NCBI GenBank assembly: GCA_010672165.1
Contig: JAAHHN010000013.1
Coordinates: 1-58,117, forward strand
Source: Spirulina sp. SIO3F2
GTDB lineage: Bacteria > Cyanobacteriota > Cyanobacteriia > Cyanobacteriales > Spirulinaceae
DNA: 58,117 bases
Direction: 5' to 3'
Each line of letters opens with the position of its first letter. The first letter of the stretch is position 1. Positions 9,677-17,603 of the stretch are shown in pieces. Both the position numbers and the translations under genes were made by a program. A model generated the notes under the pieces. The model ran no database searches, had not been told where the DNA came from, and saw nothing but the letters and a program-made list of their open reading frames with translations.

Positions 9677-10006
9677 CTATGCCCCAGAACCATTCGTATC
9701 AGGTTGCTCCCGTTGTTCTAATCGTGCCACTCGTCGCTGTAGCTCAAGCATCTGCCCTTGCAAATCTAGGCGTTCACTCTCACTAACAATGTGATAACCC
9801 TCGTGACGCAACACGATTCGCTCTAACTTCTTAACGTTTGTGGTTAATTCACCCATTTGTTGATTCAAATTTTGTCGCTGTTGTGCAGCTTGCCGACGCA
9901 GCTCAGCCATTTCCTGCTGTGCTCGGAGCTGGCCTTCTTGCAGGTTGCGTTGGACTTGCAAAATTTGAGCAAGAAACGCCCGGAGTTCATCATCGGTCAT
10001 AGACAT
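9677..10006 (-). CDS. Small coiled-coil protein
   Basis: 109 residues, almost entirely predicted coiled coil, rich in Gln, Glu, Arg and Leu (LRAQQEMAELRRQAAQQRQ). A break around RHEGYHIVSESERL is followed by a second heptad stretch (LELQRRVARLEQRE). The ATG at 10006 has AAAGGA about 10 bases upstream, supporting this start. No catalytic motif. I do not recognise a named family; such proteins often act as scaffolds or as partners of neighbouring enzymes. Confidence 0.6.
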   Translation of the reverse strand: MSMTDDELRAFLAQILQVQRNLQEGQLRAQQEMAELRRQAAQQRQNLNQQMGELTTNVKKLERIVLRHEGYHIVSESERLDLQGQMLELQRRVARLEQREQPDTNGSGA

Positions 10007-10066
10007 GTTTTTTTCCTTTACTCAACCCATCGCAACGGACAAAATCCACAAAAATTGCTGTTCACT

Positions 10067-11605
10067 TTATGGTAGCCATTGGGGGCGAATCCCCGCTAGC
10101 GGTAACTCTTCTAATACCGGATCAGTTTCCGGCTGGGTCGAAGGGAAGAGCACCCAGAGTTTGCTGCCGACGATCGCGGCACTGGAGTCAGTTTTGAGCA
10201 CCGTCTCGCCCTCAAATTCCAGATCGGTTTCCACCTGATCAAACACCGCAATTAAACCATCTGGAGCCAGATGCCAGCGCACCTCTTGGCCCGATGGCAA
10301 CTTGGTTAGGGGGGTGACATCTTTGGTGATGCGATCGATAAAGGCTAGATAGGGTTGCTCAGTATAGTCGGTTTCCGAGAGCCGGCGGCTGAGTAAACAA
10401 TAGATTTCTTGGCCGGTGGGTGTAAATTGACAGCCCAGAATTGACCCCTCAACATCAAAAATCTTCTCGCTTTTGCCTTGGTTATTAACCAAATAGAGCG
10501 ATCGCACATATAGCCGATCTGGATCTTCTCGGTTAAAATCCACCAGCGCTGCCTGTCGACCATCGGGGGAAAAACCCAAGATCATGCCAAATTGTCCCAA
10601 AAAGTCCAGCGGATCTGCACCCGGTTCCAACGAAAGCAGTGCGATGCCTTCGCCCTGAGCACTGGCGATGAGTTGATTGTCGGGGGCAATTTCAAACACA
10701 CCACCAGGAGGGTTTCGCAAGGCAATCGGGTCTTCTCCCTCCGGCAATAGCCACAAACCCACATCCGTGGGGTCATCCCGTTTCACCCGTTGCATGACCA
10801 CCAACTCACCATCGGCTGAGAGGTCAAACTTGAGTAACTGGTAGTCCACATTGTCCAAGAGCAGCTCAACTTGGCCCGCGATCGTCTTGCTATTGAGCGC
10901 TTCACCTGCTGGGCGATAACCCGTTGTGACCCGATAGAGTTGCTGCTCCAAGATACCCTTGGTTTGGCTGCGCTCCACCGCTGTGAAGAGAATGCGGCGG
11001 CCATCACTATAGGGTTCAAACTCGGTGACGACCAAAGTCTCGGGGGTAAGAATGTCCTGGGTCTGTTGGGTTAGGTTATAAAGCACCAGCCGCCCACGCT
11101 CTTTGCCTGTCACGCCGATATAGACCAGAACGCGATCGGGGGTTTGGAAATCAGCAATAAAGGGGCGTAAGGTTTGACCGGTTTGGTCTTGGCCCTGAAA
11201 TTGCTCTTTGGCTCCCTCAAGCTCTAGACGATATTGATTGCCATAGGGGGCAGGGAAGTCCAGCGTGTAGGCGAGACGGCGTCCTGACCAGCTCACCTTG
11301 CCGGGTAGCGGCGCTTCGACAGCGGGCTGTTCGGGGAGCGTGATTTTGAGATTTTCTTCGACGCTCTCGTGGTTCATCGGGCGATCGAATTCTAGAATAA
11401 ACGCCTCATCCTGGGCCCGAATTACCTGATTCTGCCAGGAGAACTGCCGCACTTGCGGCCGGGTATCAAACCAACATTGGTGTCCAGCACACCAAGCTCC
11501 TCCAAGCAACAGAATACTCAGGAGCACAAGCAGCACTGCTGAACTGGCGATCGCCATCAGGTCAATGGTATGAATCGTAATCGAGCGGGAGTCAGAACGT
11601 GCCAT
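10067..11605 (-). CDS. Membrane-anchored Ig-like plus beta-propeller protein
   Basis: 512 residues from ATG 11605 (a GTG at 11617 is an alternative). A short cytoplasmic tail is followed by one membrane segment (IASSAVLLVLLSILLLGG). An SbsA/Big_5-type Ig-like domain comes next (FILEFDRPMNHESVEENLKI, typical of these domains, near residues 70-160). The rest is WD40-like/PD40 blades of the TolB type with repeated SDGRRILFTA, SADGELVVMQR, SPDGRQAALVD and TPTGQEIYCLL strands. The topology suggests that the propeller faces the periplasm. No enzymatic motif is visible. It may bind proteins or cell-wall material. The reverse-strand neighbour upstream is the TIGR03943-like protein, but a 190-base gap with a dispersed repeat separates them. 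Confidence 0.72.
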   Translation of the reverse strand: MARSDSRSITIHTIDLMAIASSAVLLVLLSILLLGGAWCAGHQCWFDTRPQVRQFSWQNQVIRAQDEAFILEFDRPMNHESVEENLKITLPEQPAVEAPLPGKVSWSGRRLAYTLDFPAPYGNQYRLELEGAKEQFQGQDQTGQTLRPFIADFQTPDRVLVYIGVTGKERGRLVLYNLTQQTQDILTPETLVVTEFEPYSDGRRILFTAVERSQTKGILEQQLYRVTTGYRPAGEALNSKTIAGQVELLLDNVDYQLLKFDLSADGELVVMQRVKRDDPTDVGLWLLPEGEDPIALRNPPGGVFEIAPDNQLIASAQGEGIALLSLEPGADPLDFLGQFGMILGFSPDGRQAALVDFNREDPDRLYVRSLYLVNNQGKSEKIFDVEGSILGCQFTPTGQEIYCLLSRRLSETDYTEQPYLAFIDRITKDVTPLTKLPSGQEVRWHLAPDGLIAVFDQVETDLEFEGETVLKTDSSAAIVGSKLWVLFPSTQPETDPVLEELPLAGIRPQWLP

Positions 11606-11704
11606 TAGCCCTACCACTCATAGTCTTAAAACTACTCTTTGACAACAATTGTCCCAATGCAGGTGGGATGTCTGCACTATAGTTTCGCTTCTGTGATATC
11701 CATA

Positions 11705-11748
11705 GCGCAGGGGGTCGCTGAGCGGAGTCGAAGTGCATCTTGCCTGCG
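11705..11748. repeat. Dispersed GCTGAGCGGAGTCGAAG-type palindromic repeat
   Basis: The core GGTCGCTGAGCGGAGTCGAA is a short intergenic repeat seen in many bacterial genomes. Here it is flanked by CGCAGG and CCTGCG, which could pair into a stem-loop. It lies between two same-strand genes. Extra copies elsewhere in the genome are expected but cannot be checked from this window. Confidence 0.55.
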
Positions 11749-11792
11749 GCTAATAAAGAGCATTTCTGGAACATGTTTGTTTTGGGACTGCT

Positions 11793-12557
11793 CTAAAATT
11801 CATAGGGATCAGCTGGGGTGGGAATCGTTTCTAGATCTTCGGGAGCAATCACTAATTGACGACGGGATTCAAACGTTTCAGTGGCCATCACGCCCTTGAC
11901 CGTGAGCCAATCGTCAGCGGGATATTCCTCCCGATCGCCCACTTTGACGGGTAAGCCCACAGGATAGGCATCTACCGCACAACAGGTGATGATAAACCGT
12001 GCTACCAGAATATAGTCATCCGGCAATTCAGGGGGGTGAACCACAAACCCCGTTACGTTGACCGCTTGATCGGTGTACGCATCGGGTTCGGGGTAGGCGT
12101 TGAGGGTACGTACCCAGTCAATCAGCGATCGCTCCTCTGGAGGCGTCGGGTTATAAAACGATTCCACCGCCGTTTGGGTAATCGGGAGCGTATCACTAAT
12201 CCCCCGCTGCAAGGCCGTATCACTACTCAAAACCTTGGGTGGAATCAGCAAACCCGCGATCGCCACCGTAGCCAGCAGTCCCATGCCCACCCCTGGTGGC
12301 AGCAAGGTGAAATGGGGAAAGTCCGCCATCATAGCTGACTTGCGGCGATCACGCACCAACCGCAACCCCCGAAAACACCCCACCATCAGCAAGACAAACC
12401 CCGTTATGGTGGTCAAGATTGCATAGTTCGGATGAATCAGCAACCGTAGCTGTCCGGTCGCATAATATTTCAGGAGCAGTGACCCCCAACTTAAGAGAGC
12501 CAACACATCGAGCCACGGTAGCAGCAGCGAAACTCCAGATTGTAATCGCACCATCAT
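11793..12557 (-). CDS. TIGR03943-like membrane protein (putative permease subunit)
   Basis: About 254 residues from ATG 12557 (AGGCGG just upstream); ATG 12584 is an alternative. Three or four hydrophobic segments lie in the first half (LLPWLDVLALLSWGSLLL, YAILTTITGFVLLMVGCF, VGMGLLATVAIAGLLIP). The soluble C-terminal domain contains the family signature VARFIITCCAVDAYPVGLPV, followed by WLTVKGVM. Such proteins are usually encoded next to a DUF318/YraQ-type permease, and no such gene is present in this window. The transported substrate is unknown. Confidence 0.75.
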   Translation of the reverse strand: MMVRLQSGVSLLLPWLDVLALLSWGSLLLKYYATGQLRLLIHPNYAILTTITGFVLLMVGCFRGLRLVRDRRKSAMMADFPHFTLLPPGVGMGLLATVAIAGLLIPPKVLSSDTALQRGISDTLPITQTAVESFYNPTPPEERSLIDWVRTLNAYPEPDAYTDQAVNVTGFVVHPPELPDDYILVARFIITCCAVDAYPVGLPVKVGDREEYPADDWLTVKGVMATETFESRRQLVIAPEDLETIPTPADPYEF

Positions 12558-12712
12558 GTCACCGCCTAACGCTAAAATAGGCATCCCTCACGGTATCAGA
12601 TTTTTTGAAGCGATGCGGCCCGGTGAAATCCCAAAAACGGAATCGATTTAAATACAGCGTTACACTTCAACAAGGTTAGGATGGACTGAGGCAATGTGCT
12701 CAAGAGGAGTTT

Positions 12713-13600
12713 ATGGTGTTTGAGATTGCGCTAAAGCAGAACGACTATCCTACTTATATCTTGTCGGATAAAACTGTAAATGCGCGGCTGGAAGTGGTTC
12801 CTGAGCGGGGGGGCATTATTACGGCTTGGCGGTTGCAGGGTCAAGACTTGCTCTATTTTGATGCCGAACGCTTCGCCAACCCCGAGCTGAGTATTCGGGG
12901 TGGCATTCCCATTCTGTTTCCCATTTGTGGCAATCTCCCCAACAGTCTTTATGTCCATCAGGGCCAGTCGTATCAACTTAAGCAACATGGTTTTGCTCGG
13001 GATTTACCTTGGACAGTGCGCGATCGCAGCACGATTGATGGGGCTAGTCTCACCCTTGCCTTGACCAGTACTGAGCAAACCTTAGCCAGTTATCCCTTTG
13101 AGTTTGAACTCCAGTTCACTTACCGTCTTAAGGGCAATACCCTCACAATTAAGCAGTTGTTTACCAACCAATCTGCCCAGAGCATGCCCTTTAGTACAGG
13201 GCTACATCCCTATTTTTTGACCACAGACAAAACTGCTTTAACCTTTGAGATTGCATCTAATCAATGGCAGAATCAGATAGACCAGACAATTAACCCCTTT
13301 AATGGCAGCTTTGACCTGGAGAGTGAAGAGATTGACGCTGCTTTTTTCCCCGTCAATCGTTCTCAATCCAGTCTCGTGAGCGATAGTCGTAACCACAGAA
13401 TTATGATCACTTATTCTGAACTCTACAAGGGAATTGTGTTTTGGACAGTCAAAGGGAAAGATTACTGCTGTCTTGAGCCCTGGAGTGCGCCTCGGAACGC
13501 GCTCAACAGCAAAGAGTATCTCACTTACTTAGAGGCCGGGGAGTCTTGTCAAGCGACAGTGGAATTGAGCGTCAGTTATCTCCAGAGTTCTAAACCGTAA
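12713..13600 (+). CDS. Aldose 1-epimerase-like (galactose mutarotase fold) protein
   Basis: 295 residues, a full-length beta-sandwich sugar mutarotase of the COG0676/COG2017 type. Recognisable segments are GGIPILFPICGNLPN, QHGFARDLPW, FSTGLHPYF (a His expected to interact with the sugar) and CLEPWSAPRNALNS near the C-terminus (the Glu-containing end). It probably interconverts anomers of hexoses or hexose phosphates in the cytoplasm. The ATG at 12713 is preceded by AGAGGAG. It is monocistronic; both neighbouring genes read the other way or are far away. Confidence 0.88.
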   Translation: MVFEIALKQNDYPTYILSDKTVNARLEVVPERGGIITAWRLQGQDLLYFDAERFANPELSIRGGIPILFPICGNLPNSLYVHQGQSYQLKQHGFARDLPWTVRDRSTIDGASLTLALTSTEQTLASYPFEFELQFTYRLKGNTLTIKQLFTNQSAQSMPFSTGLHPYFLTTDKTALTFEIASNQWQNQIDQTINPFNGSFDLESEEIDAAFFPVNRSQSSLVSDSRNHRIMITYSELYKGIVFWTVKGKDYCCLEPWSAPRNALNSKEYLTYLEAGESCQATVELSVSYLQSSKP

Positions 13601-14023
13601 TGGTTGGCTGATTGCCCCTACGATGATAGAAAAACGGTTATAAGTTAGCTAAAAGCGAGCGCCAGAAGAAGTGATTTTGCTTCCATCAAACGCTATACGT
13701 CTGTGTGTTTTGCAATAATAATTATGGGTTATCGAGCTGAGCTGAGCATTTATCATTCAGACCAAATTTTATTACTTTGTGGAGTGCTGCTGGCGACAGC
13801 GTAGCATACTAGCCTTCCATCTTTCTAGCATAGTTAGTTTAAGAAAATAGCTTGGCAAGCATGAGTTCTGTCGGCTAAATAGTAGAGGTTTAGTTAATAA
13901 CTCTGTCAAATGGCTAAACTCATGTGGAAGGCTATTCTCCAATGACATTGGAACTTCTAGAGAGATGAACTCTATAGGGGGGCTCGGAATTATTTGGGCA
14001 ATTTGTTTTGGGGTCGTTATGAG
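13601..14023. other. Gene-free interval
   Basis: Between the epimerase and the DPCAA-protein terminator. An 86-codon reverse frame (14032-13772) starts inside the terminator stem and resembles no family, so I do not call it. No RNA gene or repeat recognised. Confidence 0.4.
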
Positions 14024-14053
14024 AAAAGCCAAGGCTATAAATAACCTTGGCTT
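14024..14053 (-). terminator. Rho-independent terminator of the DPCAA-repeat gene
   Basis: Perfect 9-bp arms, AAGCCAAGG (14026-14034) and CCTTGGCTT (14045-14053), with a 10-base loop. On the reverse strand the stem runs into TTTTCTC. It lies about 55 bases past the stop codon at 14109. Confidence 0.8.
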
Positions 14054-14108
14054 CTCTTTACCAATAAAGGGAATGTGAGGAGAGCTTAATGAGTTGAGTC
14101 AGTTAGAC

Positions 14109-14411
14109 TTACTCAGCAGCACAGGGGTCAGCAGCACAGGGGTCTTCCTTAGCAGCACAGGGGTCAGCAGCGCAGGGATCTTCGTCCTTAGCAGCACAGG
14201 GGTCAGCAGCGCAGGGATCTTCGTCCTTAGCAGCACAGGGGTCAGCAGCGCAGGGATCTTCGTCCTTAGCAGCACAGGGGTCAGCAGCACAGGGATCTGC
14301 TTCTTCAGTTTTCTCACCTTCACTCGCTGCACAGGGGTTAGCACAACCAACAGCTAGGCCCAAACCTAACGCTGCAACAGTGGCCATGGTGGCAAAGTAT
14401 CTGACTTTCAT
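14109..14411 (-). CDS. Exported Cys-rich DPCAA-repeat protein
   Basis: 100 residues starting at ATG 14411, which has AAGGAGAG five bases upstream. Longer upstream frames lack a ribosome binding site. The N-terminus is a signal sequence (MKVRYFATMATVAALGLGLAVGC), possibly with a lipobox-like LAVGC. The mature part is almost all repeat: NPCAA once, an acidic linker (SEGEKTEEA), then five pairs of DPCAA separated by KDE or KE. This gives 12 Cys in total with alternating CX4C and CX7C spacing. No His, aromatic or hydrophobic core remains, so it is probably disordered or metal-stabilised. It is divergent from the cupredoxin-like lipoprotein gene 280 bases away. Metal binding is inferred from the regular Cys/Asp pattern. 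Confidence 0.8.
   Translation of the reverse strand: MKVRYFATMATVAALGLGLAVGCANPCAASEGEKTEEADPCAADPCAAKDEDPCAADPCAAKDEDPCAADPCAAKDEDPCAADPCAAKEDPCAADPCAAE
14112..14300 (-). repeat. 39-bp in-gene tandem repeats encoding DPCAADPCAAKDE
   Basis: Within the Cys-rich gene, three or more 39-bp units are nearly identical at DNA level, and the first and last units are slightly diverged or shortened. Near-identity including third codon positions suggests recent unit duplication, so copy number may vary between strains. Confidence 0.85.
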
Positions 14412-14691
14412 TTGGTCTCTCCTTGATAAAAATGAATGAGATTGTTTCGGAAACACAAGCACATCAAAGCACAAAAAAACAAGTACCTCCATGTATAGAT
14501 TAGACATGGAATTAATAGCTTGAGATTTTGTGTTGATCGATACTATAGCAAATCGTTTCTAAACAAGACTGAGAAAACTCTAAAAATAATATAAGAAAAT
14601 ATTAACGATTTCTTCAAATTATTATGATGTTATTTATGCGATAGATCAGGTGTTTGAGTTAATTCCCATTTCTACGGAGTGAATTTCTACT

Positions 14692-15162
14692 ATGAGATCC
14701 TTGGCATTGCTCTTGGCCCCACTACTGACATTGGCTGCTTGTGGTACCCCTTCAACTTCCAATAATCCTGAAGCGACAGCTAAGCCAGAAGTCATTGAAC
14801 TGACCCAGACGGGCTGTCAGTTTCTCGAGACGGAGGCCAAAGATTATGAGTTTACAACTGCAAAGAAGGCAGATTGTGAGGCAATCAATGCTGAAACCCT
14901 CAGCGATCGCCAAGGCGATTTCGAAACCCTGGAACTCAAAGCAGGTTCTTATGTCTTCCGGGTCACCAACAAAAATGTTCCTTATGAACTTGGGTTCTAT
15001 TTGCGAGGTAAAGGTGCAGCCAAAGTAAGCTTACCCAAGGTTAGTGGTGGGGGCTTAACCGAAGGGGAGACCCAAGATTATGAGATCTCACTCAGGCCTG
15101 GTAAATATCTCTTTAGCTGCCCACTCAACTCAACACCAGATTATGAGATTGTAGTCAACTAG
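14692..15162 (+). CDS. Cupredoxin-like lipoprotein
   Basis: 156 residues. The N-terminus is a lipoprotein signal (LALLLAPLLTLAAC, lipobox LAAC, lipidated Cys 17). The C-terminal half has the beta-sandwich pattern of cupredoxins: TLELKAGSYVFRVTNKNVPYELGFYLRG, then LRPGKYLFSCPLN and a final DYEIVV strand. The Cys in FSCPLN sits where the copper-ligand Cys is expected. The whole protein contains no His, and the first ligand position (in VPYELGF) is Tyr/Glu, so a normal type 1 copper site cannot form. It may bind another metal or serve a structural role. Divergent from the Cys-rich exported protein. Confidence 0.7.
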   Translation: MRSLALLLAPLLTLAACGTPSTSNNPEATAKPEVIELTQTGCQFLETEAKDYEFTTAKKADCEAINAETLSDRQGDFETLELKAGSYVFRVTNKNVPYELGFYLRGKGAAKVSLPKVSGGGLTEGETQDYEISLRPGKYLFSCPLNSTPDYEIVVN

Positions 15163-15465
15163 GGCGCGTTATCAGCTCATATCAGAAGGCTTACGGAGCG
15201 AGTGATTGAATGCCCGACTCCCAAAACAGAGAAGGGGGCTGTCAGCCAGTCATGGCAAGAGATTGAAGTCTAACTGATGACAGCTTCTAGCTTGAATTAT
15301 TTATCAGCAAATAGTCACGTTAATCCAATCTGTTCGATTGTTAGCCTTCATAGGGAGGGTTTTAGGGAACTTAAGATAGTAAATAATACGGTGAGCGCCT
15401 GAGTGCCCACGCTGACTGCTGGTGCGCAATTTCCACCCTACATATATTTCCGGATGATCTAAACA
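15163..15465. other. Convergent interval with a long hairpin
   Basis: It contains an inverted repeat: GCTGTCA (15238-15244) plus CAGT (15247-15250) pairing with ACTG (15273-15276) plus TGACAGC (15278-15284). No T-run follows, so it is not a typical terminator. It lies between convergent genes. Nothing else seen. Confidence 0.45.
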
Positions 15466-16566
15466 TCAGGCATAGAACTTTAGAACTTCTAGAGTCTGCT
15501 GGCCAGTCTTTGCCCAACTGAACTCACTCGAACGCAGCAGACCCAATTCACTTAAGTTGTCTCTTAGGTTATAGTCAGTGGCGATCGCATGCATCGCTGC
15601 GATCAGCTCATCAAGATTGTAGGGATCAACGAGTAGTGCCGCATCACCTGCAACTTCAGGAAGTGAGGAGACGTTGGACGTGATCACGGGTGTACCGCAA
15701 GCCATCGCTTCAAGGACAGGCAAGCCAAATCCCTCCCAGAGGGAAGGAAACACCAAGGCGATCGCTTGAGCGATGAGCTGTGGCAATTTTTCATAGGGGA
15801 CATACTCCATAAACTTGACCTGTTCACGGATGCCGAGTTCCTTAGTGAGTTGTTGCCAGCGGGGTGTATGACGGCGATCGGTTGGCCCCGCCAGCCATAA
15901 CTCGTAATTATCTCGTTCTGGCAATGCGGCAAACGCTGAGATTACGCTCTGAACATTCTTATAGGGGGCCTGACGACCTAAGTACAAAAAGTAGGGACGA
16001 TCTAAACGATTAGGTAATGACTGGGGTCGAAAGTTGAGGCGATCATAAGCCAGGGGAATTGGGGTAATCCGATTGGCCCGGACGCCAAAGAAGGCCATGA
16101 CATCATCGGCAGTGGATTGTGAGATGCAAATTACATGGCGGGCTTGGGTCACCACCTTGGGCAGGATATAGCGATGGTAATAACTGAGATGCCATTGGCC
16201 TTGAGGAAATCGTAGGGGAATCAAGTCATAAACCACTACCACATAGCGAGAATAACTATAGATGGGGGCTTCTGGCAGGGGCGAAAAGAGCAAGCGCGAT
16301 CGCAGCCGTCGGGACAAACTCGGCAACCGAAATTGTGTCCAGAGCAAACGACTGATATGACCTCGCATCCCTTGCTCTGGTGTCATAAAGCCGGGAATCC
16401 GATGACATCGATACCCCTCGATCGGCTCACGTGTGAGCAAAATGGGATTGAGTGGTTTGAGATAGGGATAAACGTTTTGGGTATAGGTGCTGATCCCTGT
16501 GGGCTTATCCGAAAGATAGGAAAGATTAACCAGTACCAAATGCGCAACCTCAACCCAACCGAGCAT
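15466..16566 (-). CDS. Glycosyltransferase family 4 protein
   Basis: 366 residues, GT-B fold, retaining sugar transfer from a nucleotide sugar. The N-terminal acceptor lobe has the glycine motif [15 protein letters not shown]. The C-terminal donor lobe has [13 protein letters not shown], and the GT4 signature [17 protein letters not shown] with the E-x7-E arrangement, then [16 protein letters not shown]. It is cytoplasmic or membrane-peripheral and probably acts in polysaccharide or glycolipid assembly; donor and acceptor cannot be told from sequence. No other sugar gene adjoins it. The start could also be the GTG shortly after ([10 protein letters not shown]). Confidence 0.88.
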   Translation of the reverse strand: MLGWVEVAHLVLVNLSYLSDKPTGISTYTQNVYPYLKPLNPILLTREPIEGYRCHRIPGFMTPEQGMRGHISRLLWTQFRLPSLSRRLRSRLLFSPLPEAPIYSYSRYVVVVYDLIPLRFPQGQWHLSYYHRYILPKVVTQARHVICISQSTADDVMAFFGVRANRITPIPLAYDRLNFRPQSLPNRLDRPYFLYLGRQAPYKNVQSVISAFAALPERDNYELWLAGPTDRRHTPRWQQLTKELGIREQVKFMEYVPYEKLPQLIAQAIALVFPSLWEGFGLPVLEAMACGTPVITSNVSSLPEVAGDAALLVDPYNLDELIAAMHAIATDYNLRDNLSELGLLRSSEFSWAKTGQQTLEVLKFYA

Positions 16567-17239
16567 AAATGATCAAACCCAGAATATCAGGGCTTGTCCA
16601 GGCCGAGTGCTTGGGACTGTTATTCGGATGGCAGAACGTGATTTCTCGCCGTTTCCTAATTTTGGGGTTTGGGCACGCGATTGCTTGTCCCTTAAGACTT
16701 CTAGGGGAAATTGATATCACACTCTAAATACAGCGCATGATGTGAAGACCGTTCAGAAAAAGTACAAATCGCCTTGTCAACTCAAGAAAGAGACTGAAGT
16801 TAACTGTTAGAGCCCGCTATCGTTTGCCCAGACTGGTTGTGCATAGATACATCGCTGATTTTGTGAATTTTTCGTTGTTTGAGCGTTCTACTCTTGGGGC
16901 AAACAAAATCTATTTAATCCATATGAGCATAAAATCTTTAGACTGTCTTAATGATCAATGTTTGTAATAGCAGCAATGAAGGATGGAGTCTCGTAATCTT
17001 TGTCGGCTTAAGGGTCTTGGTGAGTCGGTTGGATGCTTCGTATTCGTCTTTTGATAAGCTGACAACCTTCATGATTTGGGGTGAGGGGTTGCACCCATCT
17101 ACCCTATCATGAGGCTTAGAAGCTATTTTATTCCACGAGAGAAAAATCTATCACTCTAAGGACTTGCGGGAGTTCATAACTCTACTTCTAACGCTACTTA
17201 CACTAAGCAAGGTGTGCAGTTGGGTCAGAAAGTAAACTC
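16567..17239. other. Gene-free interval upstream of the candidate 6S RNA
   Basis: About 670 AT-rich bases between the leftward glycosyltransferase and the rightward RNA. No open frame with family resemblance and no tRNA. The promoter of the RNA should lie at its right end; AGTAAACTCAT just before 17241 is a weak candidate -10 region. Confidence 0.4.
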
Positions 17240-17450
17240 ATAATTGAGTTGCTTCTAACTGTTTGCCTTCAGGAGAGAGGCGTTAGGTCAGAGGGTAGAA
17301 CGGTGAATTGTCTCTGGGAAAGGCTGAAGGTTTCGGTTCCTGAGAGGTTGGCTTTGGCTCTTAGAGATCCTTCCGGCTCACTGGTTGCTCAACATCGTTA
17401 TCCCATAATGTTCCGGACTGAAGCTAACACCGCTAGAAAACCAATAGTGG
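17240..17450 (+). ncRNA. Candidate 6S RNA (ssrS/ssaA-type)
   Basis: The segment folds by hand into one long unbranched rod, the hallmark of 6S RNA, which mimics an open promoter and binds RNA polymerase. Outer pairs: ATTG 17243/CAAT 17442, TTCTA 17253/TAGAA 17434, GTTTG-CTTCAG 17261-17272 with CTGAAG-CTAAC 17418-17428. A central bulge (about 17273-17292 opposite 17405-17417) follows. Then GGGTA 17293 pairs with TATCCC, AACGGTG...TTG with CAACATCGTT 17390-17399, TCTCT 17311/AGAGA 17363, and AAGGCTGA/TTGGCTTT near the tip. A strong terminator follows at 17473. Ends are approximate. The assignment rests on shape and length (about 200 nt); no covariance search was possible. Confidence 0.6.
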
Positions 17451-17472
17451 TAGATGCACCCTGATGAGAACT

Positions 17473-17512
17473 TCCCTGGTAGAGAATTTTTTCTTTGCCA
17501 GGGATTTTTATT
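17473..17512 (+). terminator. Rho-independent terminator after the candidate 6S RNA
   Basis: CCCTGG (17474-17479) pairs with CCAGGG (17498-17503). The stem continues through TAGAGAA/TTCTTTG, and ATTTTTATT follows. There is no protein gene upstream on this strand, which argues that the transcript ended here is an RNA. Confidence 0.85.
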
Positions 17513-17603
17513 GCTTGTGAAGAAAGGTTGAGTTCTATGGGGCGATCGCCCACAATTGCAGTACAACACATCCAGCAGGCCTACTCTTCACACCACTCAA
17601 TCT

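Noticed and set aside
13772-14032. 86-codon reverse frame
   Set aside because: Its start codon lies inside the terminator stem of the DPCAA-repeat gene, it has no ribosome binding site, and no homologue is recognised.
14109-14411. RiPP precursor (HvfA/BufA-like metallophore)
   Set aside because: The Cys repeats differ from those families and no modification enzyme or partner gene adjoins it; a direct metal-binding or structural role is simpler.
17249-17464. 71-codon forward frame
   Set aside because: It coincides with the rod-shaped RNA and the sequence is explained better by base pairing; the peptide looks random.
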